Of a stretch of 64,000 nt of DNA, positions 45,266 to 56,194 are shown in pieces. Within the stretch, counting starts at the first letter, position 1; every line of letters begins with the position of its first letter. Below the pieces are notes generated by a model that was not told the origin of the DNA, made no database searches, and saw only the letters and a list, made by a program, of their open reading frames with translations. Source of the stretch: Trichopria drosophilae (lineage: Eukaryota > Arthropoda > Insecta > Hymenoptera > Diapriidae); NCBI GenBank assembly GCA_030407085.1, contig CM059583.1:20744001-20808000 (forward strand). The letters are read 5' to 3'. A program made the position numbers and the translations under genes.

Positions 45266-45854
45266 TTTAACTGTATAATAACGACACTGATCAACTCTAT
45301 CTCAAATACTGATGCACACTGAAGATGCAACACAACTCCTTAATATATATTTATTTCTAAAAATACGAAGATTCCTGGAATATAAAAGAAAAACGATTAG
45401 TCCTTGCATCAGATGAATTGGATTCTGTTTAGCCGTCATCGTTCAACAATGTTTGAACAAAGAATTCAATTCCTACTTTCCAGTATGTTGTTCTTCTTAT
45501 GGTGTTTGAATGGAAAATGAAATAAATAATCTTTGGCAACTACGTAACGATTGTGTCGAAAGAAGATAACGCGGATTTTTCGAAAGTTTCGGTTCAACCT
45601 CCATATGAAGTGCATCGCAGTAAACATTGGAAAAACGTTAATAAAACCTTTGTTTATTTCCTACTAGTATTTTTCGTAGAAGTTCAAGAATGTTGAAAAA
45701 CAAAAGCGGTTTAGGAGTTTATATGGCAACAGTTGTTGAAACCAGGCTGTGCTTAACCTGATTATTGGCGAGCACAATTCTATTCATAGGATACAAGAAA
45801 TGATATTTTCGCAATTTTTGACGGAGTAATCAGTTCTCCTTCAAATTAGTTCCA

Positions 45855-46063
45855 CACTGAAAAAAGTGTAGTAATATTGACTAAATATGTGGTTGCCGAT
45901 TAGCACCTAATTATTTAGTCAATGCAACCACACATTAGTCCTTCCAACTAAATCATGATACCGATTCAATAACATTTAGTCAATGCAACTAAAGTGTAGG
46001 TGAAATTACTTGGCTGCTAATAGGCAACCACATATTTAGTCAATATTACTATTTTTTTCAGTG
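45855..46063. mobile_element. Group-B MITE (209 bp), TTGACTAAATATGTGG arms
   Basis: Left CACTGAAAAAAGTGTAGTAA and reverse-complemented right CACTGAAAAAAATAGTAATA; both continue TATTGACTAAATATGTGGTT. The interior has three more ATTTAGTCAATGCAACCA-type words. The degraded relative is at 43196-43350. Confidence 0.85.
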
Positions 46064-47071
46064 CAGTAATCTTGGAATTCATTAAGTTTGTCCACATAAA
46101 GAAGTTGAATCCCATCTTCAGTGTACATCAGTGTTGGAAATTCCATTGGTGTCGTTTCTGTTCCATCGGTCTTATTTGGTTTTACCGGCACAGTGGTGTC
46201 AGAAATTTTGGTCCAGATAGAAGTATCTAGGTTTTGCAGATTTGATTCATCATTTATGTAGTATCCCAGCTTTTAAGTCGCATCTTTTTACAAAATATAT
46301 ATAACTATAGCGTCCAGGGCAAGGATGTCATTGGCCCTGCTGATGAGCACTAAATGACATCCTGGTGCGAAATGCATTTTCAGCAATAGTTGTAATCTTA
46401 AGCGCTAGAGGGAAATTTCGATATTTTTCAATTATTTACTTTCAATATTATGCCCAATTGCTATGGAGTCAATAATGTATCATTTAAATATATAAAAAAG
46501 TAACGCGCTCGACGTGAACCGAGATTCCGGTTACGTCTATTTCTTTATTAAATCATTTATTTACTTACCTTTGTACCTAACCTTTATTTACAAATATACC
46601 GATACATTGCAAGAACTTCCATCACATTCATATTTTATGTAGTTTACTATTTAATAAAATACGGAATTCGTTCAGAAGGCATTCTTTAATTTTGGAGGCT
46701 CCCCTATTCTTTACATAGATGGGTTGCTTATCTCATTCTTTTTTTCTTTGGCATGCTTAGTAACAAGTAGTAAATTTTCTCCAGAAAAATGGTATTTTTT
46801 CATAGGTTAATTCTAGAAAATAATGGTTTCATTTTCTATTTACAATTCCCCTATTGTATGTTATTTTTATAGGTTTTATAACATTTTTCCACCTTGGTAT
46901 TTAGAAAACACCAAGGAAATCCGCTACATACAAAATTATTCCAAACAATTTGTAAGAATCTTAAATCTAGCACTCAAGACAAGAATATGAGTGAGGATAA
47001 ACTCAAATCCTCATTTTTATAAGAAACCATTGTTTAAAAAGCTATGCTGTTATACCAATTGATAAAAAAGA
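46064..47071. other. A+T-rich stretch; small inverted repeat at 46325-46375
   Basis: AGGATGTCATT and AATGACATCCT are perfect 11-base inverted arms about 30 bases apart. No gene seen. Confidence 0.4.
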
Positions 47072-47383
47072 ATGGACGAAAATTGTCGAAAATACGAGAC
47101 CGTATGTCGTATAAAAGCTGTCACATTGAGTGCTGAAAAAGAATTCAAAAGAAAAGAAATCGTAATTTTATTAGAAGAGAATGGCAAATTCGTTAAAATT
47201 AGCGACTTCCTTACTTCAAAGCCCTTTCAATTGATCCCTCGGTCGTCCCGAGTCTATTTAAGATTCCTTTGCTCCCAACCCATAAGAAGTGACGGTAGAA
47301 GGATCCATGGTTCAATTGCAAATCTCACGATTCAGCAGAATGCTTATGAATTTCAATTTAATACTTTGCGCAGGACTTCTTAA
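47072..47383 (+). CDS. 103-codon open frame, unknown product
   Basis: An ATG (context AAAAGAATGG) opens a 103-residue frame ending in TAA. The N-terminal half is charged (Lys/Glu-rich, e.g. SAEKEFKRKEIVILLEENGK near residues 27-46) and the C-terminal half is basic with several Arg and Ser. No signal peptide, membrane segment or known motif is seen. It is among the longest ATG-started non-repeat frames in the window and is richer in G and C than its flanks. It could be a small gene, one exon of a larger gene, or part of an unrecognised mobile element. A chance frame of this length remains possible. Confidence 0.25.
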   Translation: MDENCRKYETVCRIKAVTLSAEKEFKRKEIVILLEENGKFVKISDFLTSKPFQLIPRSSRVYLRFLCSQPIRSDGRRIHGSIANLTIQQNAYEFQFNTLRRTS

Positions 47384-47700
47384 ATCTCAACAGCCCTGAA
47401 TCACATTTGGTTCGCTACGTTTTCATTGCAGGTTCATGGTCTTAATATATCCTTTTTATTCAGCTATCACTGTGAATTTAATCCAAAATTATGATTTTTT
47501 TTAAATGTAGCAAAAATTGTTTTCACGCAATTTCATCAAAGCAACCGATTTCGAATTTTTGATAACGTTAGTAAGTCCGCATCACGATTCTTCGGAATCA
47601 ACTGTAATGAAAAATTTCTAGAATACGGGATTTTCCAGCTGAAATTATTTCTGGTCGTCGTACGAACATTTTGAGGCCAAGAACAAATAAAAAACGCTAG

Positions 47701-47718
47701 AGGGGGAGGGGGGGGGGT
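47701..47718 (+). other. G-run (GGGGG-A-GGGGGGGGGG)
   Basis: Five G, one A, then ten G in an A+T-rich setting. It could form a G-quadruplex or be a slippage-prone assembly site. Confidence 0.6.
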
Positions 47719-47899
47719 TATTGGAAAAACTGATTTTCATTCAATAATATAGTAAAAACGTTCTCATCGGCTGAATTGTTATCAAATCGAATAGATTAAA
47801 AGATTGAATTGTAAATATTTTGAAGCTTTAGAATATTCTGCCGGGTCACATTTCATTAACAATTAAGCGGAATGAGTTAGAAATGAAATATGAATTTTC

Positions 47900-48290
47900 T
47901 CTCCCCCAGGTCCCGTATAGCGGACATAAAATTCTAAATTGATCGGATTTGATAGAAAACTGTTTTTAGGGTCACAGTCAATCAATATCATATCGGATTT
48001 AAAAAATTTTAAAGGTTGATGCAATGATAATAATCACAGCAGATAAATCAATGCAAATGAAGCCACGTTATTAATTTTAGGTAATGAAATTTTAGGCTTC
48101 AAATCTTAAAAATCTCAGGGTGGATTCGTAATCAGCGACCACGAAAACTGACGAGTAACATGTTTCAAGAGAAGCTCATCAATTTTAAATTTTGTTATCG
48201 CCATATTGTGTCCGCCATTTTGAATTTTAAAAACCTGCGTCCAGCTTTCGGCGATCCCAAGATTCACCGAATGCACAATTTCAGATGTTT
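47900..48290. repeat. AATCAGCGACC-family repeat
   Basis: GATTCGTAATCAGCGACCAC at about 48124, then GCCATATTGTGTCCGCCATT and TTTGAATTTTAAAAACC; a GGTCACAGTCAATC word precedes it. Confidence 0.55.
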
Positions 48291-48369
48291 TTTCGTGTAA
48301 AGAAAAATGTATGCTTCAAACGGTTGAAAGGCTTATTATATTTAATTCTAAGGATTTAACTTCCTTCTT

Positions 48370-48545
48370 GAAAAAGTCCATCCAGCAAGTCAATTCCAGC
48401 TAGAATTGGTTGAATTTATACCTAGATTTCCACCTAGATTTTCTCTTGGATTCTCGATTAGGACGAAAATCCAGCCAATGCCAGCTGGAATCGATCCGAA
48501 TCCAGCTGGATTTCTTCAACAGGGTCGGATTCAGTTCTGTGTGGA
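48370..48545. repeat. CCAGCTGGAAT / ACCTAGATTT short repeat cluster
   Basis: TTCCAGCTAGAATTGG, ATGCCAGCTGGAATCGA, ATCCAGCTGGATTTC and the pair ACCTAGATTTCC/ACCTAGATTTTC. Overlapping frames on this strand come from the repeat. Confidence 0.5.
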
Positions 48546-48624
48546 TTCTCCTCAAGTGGCGAGGAAGACCAAAATTTTACACGATGATTTATATTAGAAA
48601 TGTTCAGAAATGAGTAAGGTATGC

Positions 48625-48790
48625 GGAATCAGACTGCGCATGTTCAAAAAATATCCGCTTCTTGTAATGATTGGCTAAAGTCTTGGTGGGCAACCAATCG
48701 ACGGGCGTCGGGTAGAATGCCTGTGCGGCAAGAAGTTAGTGGTTTGCACATGCGCAGTTCAATAAGACAAAACTCATATGTGAGTGACTA
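48625..48790. mobile_element. Possible inverted-repeat element with ACTGCGCATGT arms
   Basis: ACTGCGCATGT (48633-48643) and ACATGCGCAGT (48748-48758) are a perfect 11-base inverted pair in a GC-richer segment. Outer ends do not match well, so element status is uncertain. Confidence 0.35.
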
Positions 48791-49450
48791 TCATCATTTG
48801 ATTCGAGGACAAAAAAAGCACTCACATGGAGTGCAGACGTCCGCTTTAATCTCATTTGTGAGTTTCATTATTCATCCTACGTGAACTCACTTTTCTCAAT
48901 TTCTTAATTCTTAATTTCGGGTCGTTCCGGTACTATTTTTTCACGTGTTTCAGAAGGAGATCGAATTAAGTTGTGATCAATACTAATTCGAGGATAATAT
49001 TGGATTTCGTATGGAAGAGACCGTGTTTAATAATGATGACAGCTTAGCATAACCTGAAAGTGTAGAGAATAGTTCATTTAACTATGTACATATAGTTACC
49101 GCCTCTAGTAGGCAGTAAATTTGACTAATTTTTTTCCTCACAAGTGAAAAGAATCATATTTCTTAACTATATAATCCATTACAGGTCGCGATCAGCTGCC
49201 GTGGGTCACCAAGTGTAGGCACTTATGCGTGTCTTATATTCTAAGACACCTACAATAAGACACCATGTTTTTTTAAACAATGCTTATTGTTAGATTCAGA
49301 AAATATAAAAATTTTGCCTTTTACTTAAAATCCCACCGTAAGGACCTATACTAAACGCGTCAAAACAACTCGCAAATTCTCTGTAGGAAAGGTGAATAGA
49401 ACAAATTTTAGAAGTGTTGCAGTATATCACCCACAATTGAGTGGAATTTG
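48791..49450. other. A+T-rich stretch; small inverted repeat near 49230
   Basis: TGTCTTATATTCTAAGACAC with neighbouring CACCTACAATAAGACACC. Nothing gene-like. Confidence 0.35.
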
Positions 49451-49657
49451 TTAGCAAATCGTACCATATGTCCACCACAAATGTGTTTCTGGCGATACAA
49501 CGGTGATCGTAATGTCCCCCGTGGACTGCACGCCCTCAATAATTCCAGTTTTATAGGTTACGCGAATTGCACAGATTTGGTCCATGGGACTTGCCATGGT
49601 AGGACAGGAACCATGGTAAAATATTTGGAACTTTAATTCTGAATAAAACCGAGCCAT
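49451..49657 (-). CDS. 68-codon minus-strand frame, unknown product
   Basis: Starts ATGGCTCGG and ends TAA. Its middle (ICAIRVTYKTGIIEG, then a TGDITITVV stretch) alternates hydrophobic and polar residues like a beta-strand protein, and the local GC is higher than the flanks. An overlapping plus-strand frame also exists. No homology is recognised. It may be a chance frame, an exon, or a relic. Confidence 0.15.
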   Translation of the reverse strand: MARFYSELKFQIFYHGSCPTMASPMDQICAIRVTYKTGIIEGVQSTGDITITVVSPETHLWWTYGTIC

Positions 49658-50491
49658 GATCCGCCATATTAGATTTGAGTATTTGGATTCTTACAGTGTA
49701 TTCTCCATTTTTATTCTGCAACGGAATCAGAGAGGTACGAATATGTGAAGGAAATCAAATGAGACCAATATGGTAACATTATCAATTTCCATTTCCTCGA
49801 ATGAATAAAATATTTATCGAAAATCAAGATTTTATTCCATGAAAGCAACACGTTTTTAAGTATCTGTAAACGTGTAAAAAGCAAATGGGTTTTCCTCTAC
49901 AATTCAATGAAATACAAAGCGCCGTCCACGCAACCAATGTGCAGATGGCCTATTGTGCACGTAATGTATCTTCCTACATTGTTGGAATCAAAATGTCTAT
50001 ACGTTATGTGAATGCAACTTTATTTGGTGAAGAATTATAAGGTTAGATTTATAGTACGTTATTGGCTTATATACTTCAATTTTATTTGGTATTTACTGTG
50101 TACATAATTTTTTGAATCAAGATCAATCGAAGGTAACAAAAGTATTCTGAAAAACGACATATATTTTTCGCATATGATTAGACGTTCAATCGAATATATT
50201 TATGTTATTAAGTTAAAAACAATATTAGTGCGATACCAATTAATCGAATTTTACTCACCTAAAAACAGTCGAGCAGCGAAATACAGTTAGGAGGTTAGAA
50301 ATAATGTACACAACTTAAAAAAAAATGATTACGTCTGAAAATCGTTGAATGTAATTTTACTTTGTACCATAATTTCAACTAACTTAGCTGCATTTAGCAT
50401 AAGAAAAACGACATGAAATCAAAACATTTACAACAAGTTTTTTTTACAACTTCTAAAAAAGGAAGCTCATCTTTTTTTATATTCGGACATA
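49658..50491. other. A+T-rich stretch, nothing definable
   Basis: One CCGCCATATTAG word near 49661 recalls the GGCGGATC family. Otherwise nothing. Confidence 0.35.
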
Positions 50492-50690
50492 CAGCTCTCC
50501 CTCCGTAATTGCCATCCAGTCAGTGCCGAATTTCCCCTCATCCCCCATTAATTGCTTGTCTGCCATTCCCGCCCCTGATTCCGCATCTCCATGTATGAAA
50601 CACTTAATAGAACATACTTGCGCATGCGGGAGTATGCCTTTGTTCTTACATTGCACCTGTATGGGGGAAACAATTATGGAGGGAGGACAA
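50492..50690. mobile_element. Pogo-like MITE (199 bp), CTCCCTCCRTAATTG arms
   Basis: Left CAGCTCTCCCTCCGTAATTG; reverse-complemented right TTGTCCTCCCTCCATAATTG; TA outside both (50490-50491, 50691-50692). The interior is C-rich and contains TTGCGCATGCGGG. The 65-codon frame inside is not a gene. Confidence 0.75.
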
Positions 50691-51019
50691 TATTATTTAA
50701 TGACAAAATTTTACCAATGAGGTCTCCATTATTCTCTGTACTGGAATAATATATTCTAATATTACCTGTACTTAATAACAAATTACCAATTAAATTACCT
50801 TTCTGTCGACACTTTTCATGGAGTACCACCTCACCAGTAATATAATATATTCTCTAGTCAAACTCACGTGCAAAATGAAAGTAAATTTGAATAGAGTAAA
50901 ATCTCCGGTCGAGTGTGGTTCATTACAATTTCATTTGAACTCACCCGTACAACATCCATTCCAATTCTTTAAGTTCGATATGACAAGTGGATTTCACATG
51001 CTGCCGTATATGTTTTAAA

Positions 51020-51168
51020 AACTTTACACCAAGTTTTGGGTTGCGTGTTTTTAAGATTATCCATTTAAATGAAAATTGGTTCCTTTAGAACAAAAATTGC
51101 TTCTGGGTTCAACATTTCATTTTTACACATTTGGACTCAATTTTCACTCTAAGAGTTTTAGTGTGGGG
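51020..51168. repeat. AGTGAAAATTGAG-family fragment
   Basis: Reverse-complemented right end reads CACTAAAACTCTTAGAGTGA then AAATTGAGTCC; the partner left end is weak (ACACCAAGTTTTGGG). A half-element is likely. Confidence 0.4.
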
Positions 51169-51917
51169 GGTGTACTAATTACAAAATCATGTAATGTAAA
51201 ACAAAATGAAGCTCAAGAAGGATCCGTAGATGAAACTGATGTATTGTAAGTACTTAGACCCGGATGCATACTCATGAGTGCAATTCAGCCTAAAACTGTT
51301 AGTTTAGATTTCAGATGGTTTTACATTTATGCAAAAGGAGAATATATTCTCGTCAAATGTAATGTTTTTAATTGTTTAATATGTGATTTGTATCGTACCA
51401 ACTTTTAAATCAGCGATTAACTGAACCCAAACACGAACTTAAGTTGGAACTCATGACTATAAATCCGAGCCTTAGTGTGTTTAAAGTCGAGGCTCTCAGT
51501 TTTTGTTAATTTTTTAATTCGATTGAAACTCAGAGAGACGCGGAACGTTTAAACATTCAAGAACACGTGGCTACAAATTTTTATAAAGAATCGATAACAG
51601 ATTTATCGAAAAGATGTGTGAGTTCTAATGCGTGAACATTTAAACTCCAATTTTGGGAGGTGTATAACTCGCAACATTTATCATGTAAAGAATTGATTAG
51701 TCGATTTACATTCGAATTCAGATTTATTGACAATCATGGATAAACATAATATTGTCTTTCAGACCGAAACCAACCAGAAATAAAGTTGATACGAAAGATA
51801 ACACTACCTAAGTAAAAATATGCAGTTAACGGGCACTTTCTCATGAGAAACATTTTAGCGAAAACCAAAAAAATTCTTTGACGTGACAGGTCAAAGTAAA
51901 AAGGGCTCATTTTTCTT
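51169..51917. other. A+T-rich stretch, nothing definable
   Basis: No repeats or coding-like frames noticed. Confidence 0.35.
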
Positions 51918-52112
51918 ATGGTAAATAATCGAACAGGCTATGTCACCTGGATACAAAATGTTTCATATAATTTCCACCCCATTACGGCCTCTGACATTTC
52001 GCCTTTCATATATTTGAGCTTCCGAACGTTTGCGAGACACCACGTCCTTGGTGTACATGAAACTTGGGGGTGCTACGTCACGGGGGGCTCCGCCTACCAG
52101 GCAAGTCATTAA
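51918..52112 (+). CDS. 64-codon open frame, unknown product
   Basis: ATG-started frame of 64 codons in a GC-richer segment that also includes GGGGGGCTCCGCC near 52082. The translation includes NRTGYVTWIQNVSYNFHP and is not repetitive. No motif is recognised. An unclassified repeat is at least as likely as a gene. Confidence 0.15.
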   Translation: MVNNRTGYVTWIQNVSYNFHPITASDISPFIYLSFRTFARHHVLGVHETWGCYVTGGSAYQASH

Positions 52113-52275
52113 TATCCCTAGGCTAACCTAACTAACACTTACTTTTAAATAACTGCAGGCTGAGGTGAAGCTTGAATAACCCGTTATTAAGATAAGAAAT
52201 ACTGAATATTGCATACATTTTCCATTTTCATCAATATGTACTATTCAATCAATGAGTCAACGTTTCCATGTCATT

Positions 52276-52311
52276 CAATTTAATTTAATTTAATTGAAGT
52301 TATTTAATTTA
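52276..52311. repeat. (ATTTA)n microsatellite
   Basis: Three to four AATTT units, a GAAGTT interruption, then two more. Confidence 0.7.
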
Positions 52312-52974
52312 ATATTCGGAAAAATGAGGAATTTGTTTGTAACAAGTTCGACAGTATTACAACGGAAGAAACAATACTTTGTAATGACCTTTTTTGTAGC
52401 TGAAACCAACACTTTCAAATGGTGTATGGAGAAATACTGTAAATAAATACATAAATTGCAAGGATTTACTTAACAAATATCATGATTGAATAAGGTTTCT
52501 TTGTACCCATCTTTAATTGTTTAACATTTCCCTTAATAGCATATTGTATTTGATTGTATAAATATCGCGTCAATAACAGAGGCCAAAAAATCAGACTTTT
52601 TGGTAATTTTAGGTTGGGATATGTTAAAATCCTGTCGTTATTAATTTTGTTAGTTTTTTATGCAATTACACATTCACTAAATGTATGAAAGTCATATTGA
52701 TACCCTGACAAAACCTTCGACAAGTGGATGAAAAACAATCGGATCGGAATTAAAAAAGCACTTTAAAGCTGTTGAATAGCACTTTAATCTGCGTTTTACC
52801 AAATTCCCCGCAAATCCAGAAGAAAAATTTTGTTCCGAAAATGGTAAACTCGGATGGTATATAATTTTTGGAGAGGGTATAACTGCTAAAAGAAAATGAA
52901 ATTTCACAATGGCGACTCAAATACCGCTACAAAATGTTAATTTCTTTCAAAACCATAGTTGCGTGTACTCAATT
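52312..52974. other. A+T-rich stretch, nothing definable
   Basis: ACAATGGCGACTC near 52908 may be a trace of the GGCGGATC family. No gene-like frame. Confidence 0.35.
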
Positions 52975-53353
52975 CACAGAAAAAAATAAGTGTTAAAATT
53001 GTTACATCTTAAATTCACCATCAGGTGAAGCTTAATTTAAGCCCGAAATTGCATTAATTTTCTTAAATTCAGTCAGTGTTTTGGCTTAAAGTCTTAGTTT
53101 CAGTGAGCAAAACTGACTTTTAGACGATATTTTGGCTTAAAATAAGATTTATCAAGCTTATGGCATCTAAGTTAGACGAATTCTTATTTCAAACCAAAAT
53201 ATCGGATGAAATTCAGTTTTGTTGTCTGAAAGTGAGACTTTAAGCCTAAATATTGACTGAATTCAAGAAAATTAACTCAATTTTGGGCTGAAATTAAGCC
53301 TCACCTAATGATGAATTTAAGATGTAACAATTTTAAGACTTATTTTTTCTGTG
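52975..53353. mobile_element. Long palindromic group-B MITE (379 bp)
   Basis: Left CACAGAAAAAAATAAGTGTT; reverse-complemented right CACAGAAAAAATAAGTCTTA; both continue TTACATCTTAAATTCA, then GGTGA(A/G)GCTTAATTT and AATT(C)AGTC words to near the centre. Each arm is about 170-180 bp. Flanks are TT/TT rather than TA. Confidence 0.85.
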
Positions 53354-53901
53354 TTAAAAAACGCGAATAATATAGGTTTTTGGAGTTGCTGAGTTCGAAT
53401 TTGAAGAAATGAATTGAAATGGGTATCAAGTTTGAGTACCCAACTATGATTCTTAAAAAATCGACTTCAGAGCTCGTTTTTAGCCGCCAGTTTTAAATTT
53501 ACATTTTCCAGCAGTTCTGTCTTCTAGCCTAATTATTTTTGACACTATATTTATACACATCCTAGATATTCTGACGGAGGAAATTATGAAGAATGACGCT
53601 ATGTGAAAAGGAACCAAAAAAGTGACTGTTGTTAAATAAATTTTCGAAGTTGTTTATTTTCAATTTGGCAACATTTTCACATAGTTCTCTGAAAGCGCAG
53701 GATTTGTGCAATAAAAAAAATGTTTTCATTTCTATTTAATACTGGTAGGAGCTGTGAAAATTCGTGTTAAATTTAGGTATTTTTCGTCTTTATATGGTTA
53801 AATGTTTACAAATGATCCAATATCAGAAACAGCTCATATGTAAATTTATAAGTTTAACAGCATCTATTGAAATATAAGAATTATTATTGTATTTATATAT
53901 A
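53354..53901. other. A+T-rich stretch, nothing definable
   Basis: No repeats or frames of note. Confidence 0.35.
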
Positions 53902-54181
53902 CAGTAAAACCTCACACTAGTGGAGTTCTCGCACTAATGAACACTTTGCGCTAGTGTGAACCTCGCACTAGAAACCCATCAGCTTACTCATTTTATATGC
54001 CTACGTAAATAGGTAGACATACATACCGTAAATTTCTATGTGTATTTATGTACGACATACTGTAAAAAAGTAGCAATAACTTTTGAAATTTGTGAGATAT
54101 TGTACAAATTTGCCTGTTTACTTGAGTGAGGGAAAAAAATAACCGCAGCTATGACAGTTTTACTATTGTGAGGTTCGACTG
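53902..54181. mobile_element. Pogo/Tigger-like MITE (280 bp)
   Basis: Left CAGTAAAACCTCACACTAGT; reverse-complemented right CAGTCGAACCTCACAATAGT. TA precedes the left end; the right flank has lost it. The subterminal word CGCACTAG/GCGCTAGTG is repeated four times at the left. Confidence 0.8.
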
Positions 54182-54295
54182 TCGAGTCCACAGTTGCCGG
54201 TACAATATAGAAATATGAAATTTATTACTAATAATGCAATAAATCCTTAATATCTATTTATTTTTGTAAGAAAGTACAAGTAGAAAAAACTTATA

Positions 54296-55033
54296 ATCAT
54301 TTTTTCGAGATTTCTTCGCAAGATCCGGATTTTTTGACAGTGAAAAGGGCAATACTGGCCATTATAGAAGGTAATCGCGTCTTTTTTCTCAGGTCTTTCT
54401 TTCCTATCGGATGTTTTTCAAAAAACAAAATGGAAACTTCAAGATGGTGTCTACAAGTTGTAGCATTTAATGACATATAATGCAGAATCTATAATAATAT
54501 CGATAATGATATCTATAATAATATCTATAATGATATCTATAATATTTATTGAGGTTTTGAAGGGCGAGTTTCTCTTCATGATTCAATGCATTCAATTCTT
54601 AGGTGATAAACCGATTATTAATAGATAAGAAGCATAAATAGCCATTTCAATTTCCCGCGTACGTAATGATAGGTAAACATCGGAAATTGAATGCAAATTA
54701 CATAAAAAAGTAGTAAAAACCGATTGTACGTAACTAATTTGAGGTTATGAATGAGATTAGATATTCACAAATGATGATAATTACTTGTTTATCCCAATTC
54801 TCCATGTTTTCGATCATTATACGGTAAAATGATCAATGAAATATTCATGTGAGAAACTGCAAAATTACAACTTGTAGACGCCATTTTGATGCCCCCATTT
54901 TTTTTTTCAAAAACGATCAACGGAAAAATAAAGACCTGATCATAAAGACGTCATTAGTACCTTTCGTTTTGGTTAGTATCGATCTTTTCACTGTCAAAAA
55001 CGCGATTTTTACGAAAAAATCTCGAAAATATCC
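54296..55033. mobile_element. Fold-back element with ~170-bp arms (738 bp)
   Basis: The left arm 54296-54465 and right arm 54855-55033 are inverted copies: TTTTTGACAGTGAAAAG in both, CAGGTCTTTCTTTCC/CAGGTCTTTATTTTTCC, ATGGTGTCTACAAGTTGTA/ATGGCGTCTACAAGTTGTA. The interior carries the short tandem array at 54479-54546. The frame at 54849 is arm sequence. Confidence 0.8.
54479..54546 (+). repeat. Short tandem array ATAATGATATCT
   Basis: About five units of ATCTATAATAAT/ATCTATAATGAT in series. Confidence 0.8.
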
Positions 55034-55724
55034 GTATTTTCTTTAAAAAAATGGATAATCGTATCACTGGGTGTCATTTGGCCTGGGGATTTTTCATCGA
55101 AGATCATGTTTTCTAGAAATCGCATAGGAATTACGCTTAGGTTATCTTAAATTTTGATGATATTTCTACCGAACATAAAACTACATATTGCACAGGGTTA
55201 TAAAAAGGTCAAGGTTTGTTTATTTCAAAATTCTTGTATTTATTGAATGTTTAGGTTACATTAAACAAGAAAAGAGTAAAGAATATATTTTCCATGCCGT
55301 CAGTTCCATAAAAATTTATAGGTTCAAGTGTAAGAAAATTGCTTCTTCAGCACTTTTTGAATCGCAATAGAACCAAAATGCAATTCGATATAAAATGTCT
55401 AATAGGGTTTAAATGAAAGCTTAAAACTTTTCGACCTAAACTGTGAAAAGTCACTGCTAGTATTGGGAGAACATAATTTACCAATCATTTTTTGTCGTAT
55501 AAAAAATAGCTCAAATTGTAAGAACTGATTGTAAACTGTTTTTCGTGATCAGATTTTTTTGAAACTAGTAACACCAATATTTTTTGGAGTGATAACTATA
55601 AATTCACTATATGAATTAAAAGTTAAATTTAAATGATTAAAAATGACGCGCACAATATCTGGTACTAAATTTTAAATATAAAGCTGATTAAATTGAGACT
55701 ATTTACCTAACGTTTTTACACTGT
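55034..55724. other. A+T-rich stretch, nothing definable
   Basis: No repeats or gene-like frames noticed. Confidence 0.35.
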
Positions 55725-55870
55725 CTGATCTCGAATCCGTAGTCATTTGGGCAGTTTTGTACATGCAAAATGGAGGATCCAATATGTTGACGAAAGTTAA
55801 TTCGTTTAAGATTTGTTACTAAAGGGATTTCAGTCTCGCTGATTACAAATTTAAGCAAATTTTTATATTT
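55725..55870. repeat. AAAATGGCGGATC-family repeat
   Basis: TCTCGAATCCGTAGTCA, GCAAAATGGAGGATCCAATA and GTCTCGCTGATTACAAATTT in the usual order. Confidence 0.55.
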
Positions 55871-56011
55871 TCGTTATATTGTGACTCAAAAAGACAACAA
55901 AAAAATTGTTGACGATTTAACCGTGATCTTTACATAATTGACCTCATGGAATTTTGTTTACTCTGAAATAAATAAACTTGGACCTTTTTTTGTAATCCAA
56001 TTTTTTTACTT

Positions 56012-56194
56012 TTGCTTGCCTGCGCAATCTTTCAGCCACAAATTAGCAATAAGTACAAGTATTATTGTTTTAATAATCAAAATATCGGCAGGAGACGTGT
56101 ATTATTAGTTTCTACTTCTGTTGACCTATCCAAAACTAGTTATAATTTTAAAATATCGGAACCAGTATTATGGAATTCTATATTTCATAGGTAA
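56012..56194 (+). pseudogene. Possible non-LTR retrotransposon C-terminal relic
   Basis: The open frame (no ATG start) ends with a segment rich in Tyr/Asn/Arg followed by KTSYNFKISEPVLWNSIF and a stop soon after. The pattern of a polar/aromatic stretch, a Gly/Glu-Pro turn and then LWNS is typical of the C-terminal tail of CR1/Jockey-type LINE reverse-transcriptase proteins (consensus style ..F..GP.LWN.LP). The catalytic YADD region and endonuclease are absent; upstream DNA shows no further frame. If correct, this is a 5'-truncated, decayed insertion, on the + strand. Confidence 0.3.
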
